The notes: generated by a model not told the origin, from the letters alone. A stretch of DNA of 64,000 nt from Sphingomonas xinjiangensis (GCF_014199255.1 NZ_JACIJF010000004.1:1-64000); one strand, 5' to 3'. Shown: positions 9,528-19,607, counted from the first letter of the stretch. Translations and numbers: made by a program.

Positions 9528-9870
9528 CTACCGCATCCTGCTCGACGACCTCGAAGTCGCCATGGGCCTTGGCATCCATGCCGCCGAGCGTGCCGCTCCC
9601 CAGCGCGTCCAGGTCACCGTCGCGATGGACTGCCGCTACCTCGCAGTGCCCGAGGACCGCATCGACGCCGTGGTCGATTACGACTTCCTCCGCACCGGCA
9701 TACTGGCGCTCGCCGCCTCCCGTCATTTCGAGCTGCAGGAGGTGTTCTGCGACGCGGTCGCCGCGCTCGCCTTGCGCGATCCGCGCGTCCACCGCGTCGA
9801 GGTCCGCTCCATGAAGCTCGACATCTATCCCGACGCCCGCATCGGCTGCGAGATCATTCGCACCCGCTAA
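9520..9870 (+). CDS. folB: Dihydroneopterin aldolase
   Basis: Cleaves dihydroneopterin to hydroxymethyl-dihydropterin and glycolaldehyde for folate. It has 116 residues with GIHAAERAAPQRVQV near the N-terminus, DYDFLRTGI, and the C-terminal segment with Lys99 where FolB enzymes have the active-site lysine. It starts 8 bases inside the preceding reductase gene. folP and folK are not in the window. Confidence 0.9.
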   Translation: MADYRILLDDLEVAMGLGIHAAERAAPQRVQVTVAMDCRYLAVPEDRIDAVVDYDFLRTGILALAASRHFELQEVFCDAVAALALRDPRVHRVEVRSMKLDIYPDARIGCEIIRTR

Positions 9871-9945
9871 AAGCCTGCGCAGGCGCAACTTCCCAACCGC
9901 TCTTCCGTTCGAGTCACGTCTGACGACGACTTCCAGGAGAGCATC

Positions 9946-10935
9946 ATGGCGGAACAGGGAACGACGCGGCGCGGCGTGCTGGGCAGTGCGGCAGCGGGAT
10001 TGGCAGCTGCTAGCGCAGCACCGGCACTCGCCCAGGCGGCTGCCGCGGGGGCGGCGCCGCTGCGCGACCCCCGGACTTAGTTCACCGCAGGCCCGTTCGC
10101 CGAGCAGCACCAGGAATGGCCGGGGCTGCAGAGCAAGATGACTCCCCGTCCAGATTGCGGCGAAACCAGCTATCGCGGCTCGGGCCGCCTCCTGGGCCGC
10201 AAGGCGCTGATAACCGGCGGCGACAGTGGCATCGGCCGCGCCGCCGCGATCGCTTATGGTCGCGAAGGTGCCGATGTCGCGATCAACTATTATCCGAGCG
10301 AGGAGCCCGACGCGCGCGAAGTGGTCGACCTGATCCAGCGCGCGGGCCGCAAAGCCGTGGCGATCCCAATGGATATCCGCACGCGCGCCAATTGCGAAAA
10401 GATCATCGCCCACGCGGTCAGTAGCTTGGGCGGGCTCGACATCCTCGTCAACAACGCCGCCTATCAGCAGAGCAAGGCCGACATCTCCGAAATCAGCGAC
10501 GAGCAGATGGTTCGCACGTTCGAAACCAACATCTTCGCTACTTTCCGCCTCAGCAAGGCGGCGATCCCGCATCTGCGCCCGGGCGCGGTGATCATCAACA
10601 CCGGCTCGGTGAACAGCTATGATCCCGGAGAGGAACTGCTCGACTATGCCTCAACCAAGGGAGCAATCCTGATCTTCACCAAGGGCCTCGCCAAGCAACT
10701 CGCGAAGAAGGGTATCCGCGTCACCATGGTCGCCCCCGGGCCGTTCTGGACCCCGCTCCAGGTCGCCGGCGGCCAGCTGCCCGGCAAGCTCGGCGAGTTC
10801 GGCAAGGACACCCCGCTCGGCCGCGCCGGTCAGCCGGTCGAACTGGCAGGCCACTATGTGCTACTCGCCTCTGACGAGTCCAGCTTCACCACTGGCGGCG
10901 CGGTTGGCGCCCATGGCGGGAAGGGCAACCCTTAA
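9946..10935 (+). pseudogene. Tat-type short-chain dehydrogenase interrupted by an in-frame amber codon
   Basis: An ATG at 9946, with AGGAG 7 bases upstream, opens a twin-arginine signal sequence (TTRRGVLGSAAAGLAAASAA) that reads to codon 44. Codon 45, at 10078-10080, is TAG. The same frame then continues through FTAGPFAEQHQEWPGLQSKM to a full short-chain dehydrogenase with TGGDSGIG, NNAA and DYASTK. Homologues I recall are uninterrupted here. The remaining 265-residue enzyme could start at ATG 10138, but only a weak ribosome site precedes it and it would stay in the cytoplasm. This is therefore a recent nonsense mutation, a sequencing error or an unusual readthrough. Confidence 0.75.
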
Positions 10936-10946
10936 GCGCGCATGAC

Positions 10947-10974
10947 AGCCTCCCCCGCCAAAGCGGGGGAGGCT
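10947..10974. terminator. Bidirectional terminator between the dehydrogenase and leuA
   Basis: A perfect 12-bp stem AGCCTCCCCCGC with its complement and a 4-base loop sits between two convergent genes. Confidence 0.75.
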
Positions 10975-10979
10975 TTGGA

Positions 10980-12638
10980 TCAAATCCGATTCGCGGCGCT
11001 CAGCACTGCACGCACCGAGGCAGTCGCGACGTCAGCATCAATCCCTGCGCCGAACACGATCTCGCCATCGGCGGTGCGGCATTCCAGATACGCCGCGGCC
11101 TGCGCGTCCGATCCGTGCCCGATTGCGTGTTCGTTATAGTCGACCACGTCGAGCACCACCCCGCACGTTTCACGCAGCGCGTCGATCACCGACGAGATCA
11201 GCCCGTTGCCCCGCCCGCCTACCGATCGAACCGCCCCATCCACCGACAAGCTACCGGCGAACGTTCGCGCGCCCGCAGCACCGCTCTCGGCATAATCCAC
11301 GAGTGCGAACCGGTCCCTTTCGCCCGGCAGATACACCGTCTCGAACAGTCCGGAGATGTCTGCGGCGTTCAGCTCGCGGCTAGTTTCGTCGGCCAGCGCC
11401 TGCACGTGGCGCGAGAAATCGGCCTGCATCCGCTTGGGCAGCTTCAACCCGCGATCCTGCTCGAGCACCCAGGCGACCCCGCCCTTACCCGATTGCGAAT
11501 TGACGCGAATCACTGCCTCGTAATCGCGACCCAGGTCGCGCGGGTCGATCGGAAGATAGGGCACGTTCCAAAGCTGGTCGTTGCGCGCTTCCTGCGCCGC
11601 AAAGCCCTTCTTGATTGCGTCCTGGTGACTGCCCGAAAACGCCGTGAACACCAGGTCGCCAGCGTAGGGCGTACGCGGATGAACCGGCAGATTGGTGCAA
11701 TAGTTCACCGTGTTGACGATCTCGTCGATGTCGGACAGGTCGAGCCCCGGATGCACCCCCTGCGTGTACAGGTTGAGCGCAACCGTCACGAGATCGCAGT
11801 TACCGGTGCGCTCGCCATTGCCGAGCAGGCAGCCCTCGACGCGGTCGGCGCCGGCCATCAGCCCCAGTTCCGCCGCTGCGACACCGGTGCCGCGGTCATT
11901 ATGCGTGTGCAGGCTGATCACCACGCTGTCACGATTGCGGATGTTGCGCCCGAACCATTCGATCTGGTCGGCGTAGATGTTGGGCGTCGCCGCCTCCACG
12001 GTAGCCGGCAAGTTGAGGATCAACGGGCGTTCGGGAGTCGGGCGCAGGATCTCCATCACCGCTTCGCAGACCTCGACCGAGAAATCGAGCTCGGCGGTCG
12101 AGAAGGTTTCGGGGCTATACTCGAAACGCCATTCGGTGTCGGGCTGCTTGGCCGCTTCGTCGCGCAGGACCTTGGCGCCGGCGACTGCAATTTCGCGCAC
12201 TTCGTCGCGGGTCATCCGGAACACCACTTCGCGCCACGCCGGCGATACCGCGTTGTACAGGTGGACGATCGCCTGGCGGGCACCCTTGACGCTTTGAAAC
12301 GTCGTCTCGATGAGGTCGCGACGCGATTGGGTGAGTACCTGGACGAATACATCGTCCGGGATCTTTTCCTGCTGCACCAGCCCCGAAATGAAATCGAACT
12401 CGGTCGCGCCGGCACTGGGGAATCCGACTTCGATTTCCTTCAACCCCACCTTGCACAGCAATTCGAAGAAGCGCGTCTTCTTCTCGCTGTCCATTGGATC
12501 GATCAGCGCCTGGTTCCCGTCGCGCATGTCGGTGGAGAGCCAGCGCGGCGCCCGCGTGATGGTGCGGCTCGGCCATTGCCGGTCGGGCAGATCGACTTGT
12601 GGGAAGGGACGGTATTTGACGCTGGGATCACGCAACAT
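10980..12638 (-). CDS. leuA: 2-isopropylmalate synthase
   Basis: Condenses acetyl-CoA with 2-oxoisovalerate, the committed step to leucine. It has 552 residues with the N-terminal TIM-barrel domain (STDMRDGNQALIDPM, EVGFPSAG, the metal ligands in SLHTHNDRGTG, and GNGERTGNCDLV) and a C-terminal LeuA dimer domain that carries leucine feedback control. The long N-terminus (KYRPFPQVDLPDRQWPSR) marks the type-2 form. The ATG has GAGG 9 bases upstream. It is monocistronic, running against the dehydrogenase unit. No leader peptide with leucine codons was seen upstream. Confidence 0.95.
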   Translation of the reverse strand: MLRDPSVKYRPFPQVDLPDRQWPSRTITRAPRWLSTDMRDGNQALIDPMDSEKKTRFFELLCKVGLKEIEVGFPSAGATEFDFISGLVQQEKIPDDVFVQVLTQSRRDLIETTFQSVKGARQAIVHLYNAVSPAWREVVFRMTRDEVREIAVAGAKVLRDEAAKQPDTEWRFEYSPETFSTAELDFSVEVCEAVMEILRPTPERPLILNLPATVEAATPNIYADQIEWFGRNIRNRDSVVISLHTHNDRGTGVAAAELGLMAGADRVEGCLLGNGERTGNCDLVTVALNLYTQGVHPGLDLSDIDEIVNTVNYCTNLPVHPRTPYAGDLVFTAFSGSHQDAIKKGFAAQEARNDQLWNVPYLPIDPRDLGRDYEAVIRVNSQSGKGGVAWVLEQDRGLKLPKRMQADFSRHVQALADETSRELNAADISGLFETVYLPGERDRFALVDYAESGAAGARTFAGSLSVDGAVRSVGGRGNGLISSVIDALRETCGVVLDVVDYNEHAIGHGSDAQAAAYLECRTADGEIVFGAGIDADVATASVRAVLSAANRI

Positions 12639-12896
12639 GGGACTGGCCTCTGCAAGGATCGCGGCCGCGCACTAGCGCAGGCGCAGGGGTGCTGGGAGCG
12701 TTGACGATACCCTTAGAGGCGTGCGCGCGCGGCGGTTCGGCCCCTAAGGGCGGATAAGTCGGAGAGGGAGCGCGATGGGCATGGCCACTATCTGGTCGAC
12801 GCGGAAAGCTTTGTCCACCGTGGCAAGCATTTGCTTACACTTTCCCGGTAACCCACGAAAACAGCAAGGGAACTTGCGAAAGAGGGAAGACTTGCC

Positions 12897-13295
12897 ATGC
12901 TTCAGTTGGTATATGTGAGCAGCGTACGGCCCGGAGCCCAAGCCGTTGATCCCGCAACGATTTTGGCCACGTCGCGAGTGAACAACACGCGCGATTCCAT
13001 TACCGGATTGCTGTATTCCGACGGAACACGCTTTCTCCAAGCCCTGGAAGGTCCGGCCGACAAGGTCCAAGCCGCCTATACCCGCATCAAGGCCGATCCT
13101 CGCCACCGCGCCGTGGTGATGCTGTCCGAGCGCGAGATCGAGACGCGCGAATTCGGCGAATGGGCCATGGCGCACAAGACGCCGGACAGCGACGGGACGG
13201 CATTCATCAATCAAGTGAACGCACTGTCGGCCAGCGCCTCGCCCGATGTGCGCGCGACTTTTGAAAGCTTCGCGCAGGTTCGCCGGGGCGCCTGA
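12897..13295 (+). CDS. BLUF-domain blue-light sensor
   Basis: A 132-residue stand-alone BLUF protein that should bind FAD and sense blue light. Aligning by eye with AppA, all key residues are in register: Tyr6, Asn30, Gln48 and Trp89. SRVNNTRDSITGLLY and FLQALEG are family hallmarks. Beyond about residue 95 there is only a short helical tail and no output domain, so it must signal through a partner protein. No EAL, GGDEF or regulator gene is adjacent. AGGG lies about 10 bases before the ATG. The 258-base divergent gap to leuA contains its promoter; TTGTCC/TTACAC (12811-12840) is a weak candidate. Confidence 0.9.
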   Translation: MLQLVYVSSVRPGAQAVDPATILATSRVNNTRDSITGLLYSDGTRFLQALEGPADKVQAAYTRIKADPRHRAVVMLSEREIETREFGEWAMAHKTPDSDGTAFINQVNALSASASPDVRATFESFAQVRRGA

Positions 13296-13314
13296 CGTCC
13301 CGGACCGTACAACG

Positions 13315-14298
13315 CTACCGTGCGTAGATGCGGTCGATCACTTCAGCGACGCGCACCAGCCCCTGCGCCTCCGCGTCGAACCGCTCGCCCGCCGCAAGCC
13401 GGCACGCCCAGTCCGCCGCCGCGCGCCCGCCCCAAGGCTCGGGCGGCGTGGTCAGGGTTTCGCCGCCGGTCCCGGTGAAGTGCCGGCTTTCGAAGTCGTA
13501 GAACGACCCGCCGACATTGCGCTGGGAGGCACCGCCACCGGTGCCGTAGAAATCGGCGGCGATCACGGCCTCCTGACCTGCGTGCAGCTTCCACGAACAG
13601 GCGAGCCGCACCGCAGCGCCGCCAGCCAGTTCCAGCTGCGCGACTGCATAATCCTCGACCGTATCCGTCCCGGTCAGCGGCGCGCCACCCGCGAACAGCT
13701 GCGAATGCACCGCAGTGACTTCAGGAAAGCCGAGCACCCACAGCGCCAGATCGACCAAGTGCACGCCCAGATCCATGACGCAGCCACCGCCGGCGAACTT
13801 GGGATCATAGAACCACGGCTTGTCCGGGCCGTAGGCGTTGTGGAAAACCAGATCGGCGGCAAACACCCGCCCGAGCGAACCGTTGCGGGCAAGCTCGGCG
13901 ACGCGCTGGGTCCCTTCCTGGTAGCGATAGGAAAAGTCGACGCAGAGCAGCCGGTCGGCGGCGCGGGCCGCCTCCACAACTGCGCGCGCCTCGTCGGCGG
14001 TGCGGCCGAGCGGTTTCTGGCAGAACACCGCCAGCCCGGCATTCAGCGCGGCGATCGACTGTTCGGCGTGCAGCGCGCTTGGCGTGGCGATCACCAGCCC
14101 GTCGAGGCCGAGCGCGAGCAGCCCGTCGAGCCCGTCGACCACCGGCGCTTCGGGCGCGAGCTTCTGCGCCTCGGCGACCATGTCGGCGGACGGATCGGCA
14201 ATCCCGGCGACTTCGACGGCGCCCGTTTCGACGACCGCTTCCATGCGGTGCCGGCCGATCCAGCCGGTGCCGAGGAAACCTACCCGTGGCTTGCTCAT
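13315..14298 (-). CDS. Gfo/Idh/MocA-family oxidoreductase
   Basis: A 327-residue NAD(P)-dependent sugar or inositol-type dehydrogenase. The Rossmann motif GFLGTGWIGR is at residues 7-16; the conserved EKP appears as QKP (Lys95), and the catalytic-region His180 lies in MDLGVHLVDLALW. Its start overlaps the stop of the zinc-type dehydrogenase by 4 bases, so the two are co-translated. The substrate is unknown. The pair lies on the same strand as, and 2.5 kb from, the glycan locus at 17.8-27 kb, so a sugar-modifying role there is possible but inferred. Confidence 0.88.
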   Translation of the reverse strand: MSKPRVGFLGTGWIGRHRMEAVVETGAVEVAGIADPSADMVAEAQKLAPEAPVVDGLDGLLALGLDGLVIATPSALHAEQSIAALNAGLAVFCQKPLGRTADEARAVVEAARAADRLLCVDFSYRYQEGTQRVAELARNGSLGRVFAADLVFHNAYGPDKPWFYDPKFAGGGCVMDLGVHLVDLALWVLGFPEVTAVHSQLFAGGAPLTGTDTVEDYAVAQLELAGGAAVRLACSWKLHAGQEAVIAADFYGTGGGASQRNVGGSFYDFESRHFTGTGGETLTTPPEPWGGRAAADWACRLAAGERFDAEAQGLVRVAEVIDRIYAR

Positions 14299-15272
14299 GC
14301 GGGTTCCGCCTCGAAGGTCACCAGCGCCTTCACGAAGCCATCGGGCTTGTCGCGCGTGTCGTTAAGCGCGTCGCCGAGTCGGTCCAGCCCATAGCGATGC
14401 GTGTAGAGCGGTCGCGGGTCGAGCCGGCCGCTCGCCACGGCCTCCACCGCATCGCGGAGGCCGTGCATCTGCACCTCGGGATCGCGCTCATGCGCGCTGA
14501 CGATGTCGATGCCCTTCCAGTTCCACATCTGCATGTTGACCTGGCGCGGACCATCCTGGTGATAACCCGCGATCACGAGCCTGCCGCCCTCGCACACCAG
14601 CTCGCCGGCCAAATCGAGCGGCCATTGCTTGCCGACCGCCTCGATCACGCGCTCGCAGCCCTTGCCTCCGGTCAGGGTGCGGACATCCTCCAGAATGCGC
14701 CAATGGTCGTCCATGACGATGACCTCGTCGGCGCCATAGCTGCGGGCCAATGCAAGCGAGCTTTCGCGCCGCGAGATTGCGACGACCCGCGCGCCGGCAT
14801 CCTTGGCAAGGCGAGTGAGTACAGCGCCAAGGAAGCCGATGCCGATGATCGCCACGGTCTGACCCGGACGGATGTCGCTGCGCCGGAAGATGTTGAATGC
14901 GCAGCCGAGCGGCTCACCGGGGAATGGCTCGTTCTTCAGGCTCTCGGGAAGCTTCACCACTGCGTCGGCCTTGGCCAGATCAAACTCGGCGAAACTCTTG
15001 AACGAGAGCGCCGCGACGCGCTCGCCGACCGTCAGGTTCGCGACATCCGCGCCCACGGCGTCGATCACGCCCCAGCCTTCATGCCCCATGCCGCCGGGCT
15101 CGGTGGGGAACTGCATCCATTCAGGGCCTTCCCACGGCGTGATGTTCGAGGCACAAACCCCGCAGCCTTCCAGCCGAATGCGCACTTCGCCCGCCCCTGG
15201 TTCCGGCCGCTCCACCTGGTGGACGGCAAACGCACGGGGGCCGGTAAACACGGCCGCAAGCATCTTGTTCAA
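14295..15272 (-). CDS. Zinc-dependent alcohol dehydrogenase (MDR family)
   Basis: A medium-chain dehydrogenase of 325 residues. The catalytic zinc ligands Cys40 (GCGVCASN) and His64-Glu65 (GMGHEGWG) are present; the four-cysteine structural zinc lobe is absent, as in the sorbitol- or threonine-type subgroups. The NAD-binding motif GIGFLG is at 144-149. I chose TTG at 15272, 7 bases after AGGGG; an ATG at 15263 is also possible. An EcfG-type stress promoter lies 25 bases upstream. It is followed by the Gfo/Idh gene with a 4-base overlap. The substrate is not evident. Confidence 0.85.
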   Translation of the reverse strand: MNKMLAAVFTGPRAFAVHQVERPEPGAGEVRIRLEGCGVCASNITPWEGPEWMQFPTEPGGMGHEGWGVIDAVGADVANLTVGERVAALSFKSFAEFDLAKADAVVKLPESLKNEPFPGEPLGCAFNIFRRSDIRPGQTVAIIGIGFLGAVLTRLAKDAGARVVAISRRESSLALARSYGADEVIVMDDHWRILEDVRTLTGGKGCERVIEAVGKQWPLDLAGELVCEGGRLVIAGYHQDGPRQVNMQMWNWKGIDIVSAHERDPEVQMHGLRDAVEAVASGRLDPRPLYTHRYGLDRLGDALNDTRDKPDGFVKALVTFEAEPA

Positions 15273-15296
15273 AGAAGAACCCCTTTCGGTGAGCCG

Positions 15297-15321
15297 AACG
15301 GCGCATGCGGCCAAGCGTTCC
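15297..15321 (-). promoter_or_regulatory. EcfG-type general-stress promoter for the dehydrogenase pair
   Basis: On the minus strand GGAAC (15321-15317), 16 bases, then CGTT (15300-15297). This matches the alphaproteobacterial EcfG consensus GGAAC-N16/17-CGTT exactly. It lies 25 bases upstream of the TTG start at 15272. Confidence 0.6.
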
Positions 15322-15379
15322 ACGCACGCAACATTTTCGGAGCGCCGGGCGCTTTACCTGCGTCAGCAGGAGAATCCCG

Positions 15380-15586
15380 ATGTCCGAAGACCTGAAAAAG
15401 GGCGACCATGTGAGCTGGAAATCGTACGGTGGCACCGCCCATGGCAAAGTCGTGACTAGACAGACGAGCGATACCAAGATCAAAGGGCATCAGGTCCGTG
15501 CCTCCAAGGACGACCCGCAGTTCATCGTGGAGAGCGAGAATGGCGGGAAAGCGGCGCACAAGCCGGGGGCATTGACCAAGGATTAG
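15380..15586 (+). CDS. DUF2945-family small protein
   Basis: A 68-residue basic protein of the DUF2945 type (also called hypervirulence-associated TUDOR domain): it opens KKGDHVSWKSYGGTAHGKVV and continues with TKIKGHQVRASKDDPQFIVES. The fold is thought to be a small SH3-like or Tudor barrel; the function is unknown. The ATG has AGGAG 7 bases upstream. It is followed after 32 bases by the SWIB gene, and both read away from the EcfG-controlled dehydrogenase pair. Confidence 0.85.
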   Translation: MSEDLKKGDHVSWKSYGGTAHGKVVTRQTSDTKIKGHQVRASKDDPQFIVESENGGKAAHKPGALTKD

Positions 15587-15618
15587 CCCGGGGGACGGGC
15601 GAAACAGGAGAAGAACAC

Positions 15619-15888
15619 ATGGCCGAGACTAAAGCAGCTGGCGGCGCCAAGGGTGGTATCGCGAAGCCCGTAACCCCTTCGGCGGAACTGGCCGCGATCG
15701 TCGGCAAGGACGATCTGCCCCGCAGCGAGATCGTCAGCAAGATGTGGGAATACATCAAGAAGCACAACCTCCAGAACCCTGAAAACAAGCGGGAAATCCT
15801 GGCGGATGACAAGCTTGAGAAGATCTTCGACGCCAAGAAGGTGACGATGTTCGAGATGAACAAGCACATCTCCAAGCACGTCAAGTAA
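15619..15888 (+). CDS. SWIB/MDM2-domain protein
   Basis: An 89-residue protein consisting of a short Lys/Ala/Gly-rich N-terminal tail and one SWIB domain (about 18-89): PSAELAAIVGKDDLPRSEIV, MWEYIKKHNLQNP, then DDKLEKIF and the KKVTMFEM end. SWIB domains are typical of eukaryotic chromatin remodelling proteins but occur in some bacteria, including Chlamydia and sphingomonads; a DNA-topology or nucleoid role is assumed rather than shown. AGGAG lies 9 bases upstream. The tight spacing with the DUF2945 gene suggests one operon, ending at the hairpin at 15928. Confidence 0.9.
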   Translation: MAETKAAGGAKGGIAKPVTPSAELAAIVGKDDLPRSEIVSKMWEYIKKHNLQNPENKREILADDKLEKIFDAKKVTMFEMNKHISKHVK

Positions 15889-17468
<1,580 letters not shown>

Positions 17469-17778
17469 GCTTCAGGTGCCCGCTACTGTCATCCATGCCG
17501 TCGAGAGTTAAGTCAGGCGTCCTTGTTTGAATGCCCGTCCTCGAGCACGCTGGCGGCCTGCTCAATGACAGCTAACGCGACCTGCGTTCCTGCCAGCCAC
17601 CGATTTGCAACCATCCAAATCTCGCAGATGGCTGTTATGAGCCTGTGATCTAGAACCTATTGAGTCGACCCGCTTGCGCGGGGTGCCGCAAAATGCGGCG
17701 AATCGCGAGGCCCCCACCCCTCTTCCCGCTCCCCGGATGGGAGCGGGGCCTTAAGAGGGATGCGAACCCGCGCGGGCC
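17469..17778. other. Intergenic region between mreB-like and glycosidase genes
   Basis: 310 bases between convergent genes. No gene is supported. It contains one strong hairpin (17725-17747) near the end of the glycosidase gene. Confidence 0.5.
17725..17747. terminator. Hairpin between convergent units
   Basis: A perfect 9-bp stem CCCGCTCCC with its complement and a 5-base loop, flanked by a further short pairing (CTCTT with AAGAG). It probably terminates the minus-strand glycan genes. Confidence 0.5.
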
Positions 17779-18792
17779 TCAGGCGGCGCTGCGTTCGCCG
17801 GCGAGCCGCTCGTCGCGGTTGAAGTTCAGCGTCGCGAGCTCGGCGGCCTGCGCCTCAACCCCTTCGGGCAGCACGGGTGCGGCAACCGGCGGGCGCTCGA
17901 CACGGCCTGGCGCATAGCGATCGATCATCCACGCGCAGAAATCCGCAAAACCCTGCGGATCGCGCGCCGGGCTGGTGTGATGCGGCGCGACGCCGAGATG
18001 CGCGGGGGTGAAGCAGAAGGTGACGGTGACGTCGAAATCCTCGAGCGCGCCCATCATCCGATCGAACCAGTCGATTGCATTCGGGCGGAAGCTGTCGGCC
18101 CAGCTGAGGCCGGTGCGCAGCCGCTTGGTGCCCAGCCGCTTCATCCAGGCGACGGCGTCGTCCAGGCGCGGGTCCTCGAAATGGAACCACTGCATCAAGC
18201 CGAGATCCTGCGCGTGCTTTGCGTACACCTCGAGCGCGGGCTTGGGCGTGCCGTCTTCGCGGATCAGCCCGAGGTAGAAGTGGCGGTAATAGGACGAACC
18301 TTCCGCCTCGCGGTGGCGGGTTTCGGCGCCCCAGCTCATCGGCAGGTCGTAGAGCGAGTACCAGAAGGCGCGCGGGGTGACGCCCTTCAAAAGTTCGGCG
18401 GTGCGCTCGAGGCCGAACGCTTGCACTTCCTCGGCGCCGAACGAGCTGACTCCGACTTCGGTGACCCAGACCGGCTTTTCGGTGACGGCCTTGATCTCGG
18501 CGATCTTGTCGGGCCAGGCGCTGAGCGGCCAGAGGTTCCAGTCGAGCGGAAAGCCGTGCACCGCAACCGCGTCCACCGCGCCCAGCGCGCCGTGCGCCTC
18601 GATTCGGCGCAGCCAGTGCGGATCGATCGGCGACATGCCGCCCAGCACGCGCGTCACCGCGGGGTTGATCGCGTGAATCGCGTTGCCGGCGAGCGTCACA
18701 TGCTCGGCAAACATGCGCCAATCAGGGTCGATCTGGGGATCCCAATGCGATTTGTTGTTGGGCTCGTTCCATATCATCGCGGCTTCGATCAT
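17779..18792 (-). CDS. Clan GH-A glycoside hydrolase with circularly permuted motif order
   Basis: A 337-residue protein with clan GH-A (beta-xylosidase/GH39-like) signatures. IWNEPNNKSHWDP at residues 7-19 holds the acid/base Glu10, and WVTEVGVSS at 109-117 holds the nucleophile Glu112. The order is odd: the protein opens at what is normally strand 4. The segment that usually precedes it (LRTGLSWAD, strand 2-3 region, FCAWMIDRYAP) lies at 225-295, after the normal end of the barrel (PKPALEVYAKHA). No signal peptide is seen. The ATG overlaps the methyltransferase stop (TAATG), with GGGGGAAG upstream. Activity and substrate are unknown; it likely acts on the glycan made by this locus. Confidence 0.8.
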   Translation of the reverse strand: MIEAAMIWNEPNNKSHWDPQIDPDWRMFAEHVTLAGNAIHAINPAVTRVLGGMSPIDPHWLRRIEAHGALGAVDAVAVHGFPLDWNLWPLSAWPDKIAEIKAVTEKPVWVTEVGVSSFGAEEVQAFGLERTAELLKGVTPRAFWYSLYDLPMSWGAETRHREAEGSSYYRHFYLGLIREDGTPKPALEVYAKHAQDLGLMQWFHFEDPRLDDAVAWMKRLGTKRLRTGLSWADSFRPNAIDWFDRMMGALEDFDVTVTFCFTPAHLGVAPHHTSPARDPQGFADFCAWMIDRYAPGRVERPPVAAPVLPEGVEAQAAELATLNFNRDERLAGERSAA

Positions 18793-19607
18793 TACTTCCC
18801 CCTTGCCGGATAGACGGCCATGCCGTCGGCCCAGTCCGCATAGGGAATGGGTGCGACACGGCAAAGATAGACTTCGTGTTCGGGCTGCGCTTCGATCGTA
18901 AAGCCGGCGGCGCGCAGCATCGCCTGGCTCGCGGCCTTGTTGGGCGCCCACCAATTGGTCCAGTCATTGGCGAACCTGCGCTCGATGAAGTGCATTTTCG
19001 GGTAGGACGGGTCGTCGAAATAAGCAGGCGGATTGTTGGTGCCAGGGACGTGGAAGGGATGGTCCTCAGGGACCTCCAGCACGTCCTTGGATCCCTGCTG
19101 CATCGTCTGGAACAGCATCATGTCGCCCGTCACATGCTCGCGGATCAGGTCCAGCGCCAAGAGCGGATGCCGCAGATGGTAGAGCACGCCCATGAAGATC
19201 ACGAGGTCGAACTTTTCGCCCAACGCGCCGACATCATAGACGTCGAGCTTGCGGAACTCGATGTCGTGGAAGCCGAGCGTTTGCGCGACGAAGGCGGCTT
19301 GGGCGAGATAATGGTCGTCGCTGTCTACCGCGACGACACGGGCGGCGCCGCGGCGCTTCATTTCCATCGAATAGAAGCCGGCGTTGCAGCCGATGTCGAG
19401 CACGGTCTTGCCGGTGAGGGCGGCGGGAATCGCATCGGCGAAACGAGCGAACTTGAAGCGGGGATAGTCGCCCAGGAAATGGTCAGGCGCGGTGGTGACG
19501 CCGTGGCCGAGGTCGATATTGTGGAACCAGGGACCCAGCGCCTCGACTTGCGCGCGCAGCTCGGCGGCGCGGTCTTCGCCGGGGTGGATCGGAGCCATGT
19601 CGTTCAT
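18792..19607 (-). CDS. SAM-dependent methyltransferase (CmoB-like / TIGR04290-type)
   Basis: A 271-residue class I methyltransferase: motif I VLDIGCNAGF at 69-78, acidic motif II VVAVDSDD, and LVIFMGVLYHLRHPL. The C-terminal part (MHFIERRFANDWTNWWAPN) resembles the CmoB group. From memory it fits the family NCBI lists as TIGR04290, often found beside glycosyltransferases; I could not check this. The start ATG at 19607 overlaps the phosphatase stop by 4 bases, and its stop overlaps the glycosidase start, so all three are translationally coupled. The acceptor is probably a sugar or lipid precursor of this locus (inference). Confidence 0.85.
   Translation of the reverse strand: MNDMAPIHPGEDRAAELRAQVEALGPWFHNIDLGHGVTTAPDHFLGDYPRFKFARFADAIPAALTGKTVLDIGCNAGFYSMEMKRRGAARVVAVDSDDHYLAQAAFVAQTLGFHDIEFRKLDVYDVGALGEKFDLVIFMGVLYHLRHPLLALDLIREHVTGDMMLFQTMQQGSKDVLEVPEDHPFHVPGTNNPPAYFDDPSYPKMHFIERRFANDWTNWWAPNKAASQAMLRAAGFTIEAQPEHEVYLCRVAPIPYADWADGMAVYPARGK

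Noticed and set aside
11115..12704. 529-codon open frame on the plus strand opposite leuA
   Set aside because: Antisense shadow of a canonical enzyme gene.
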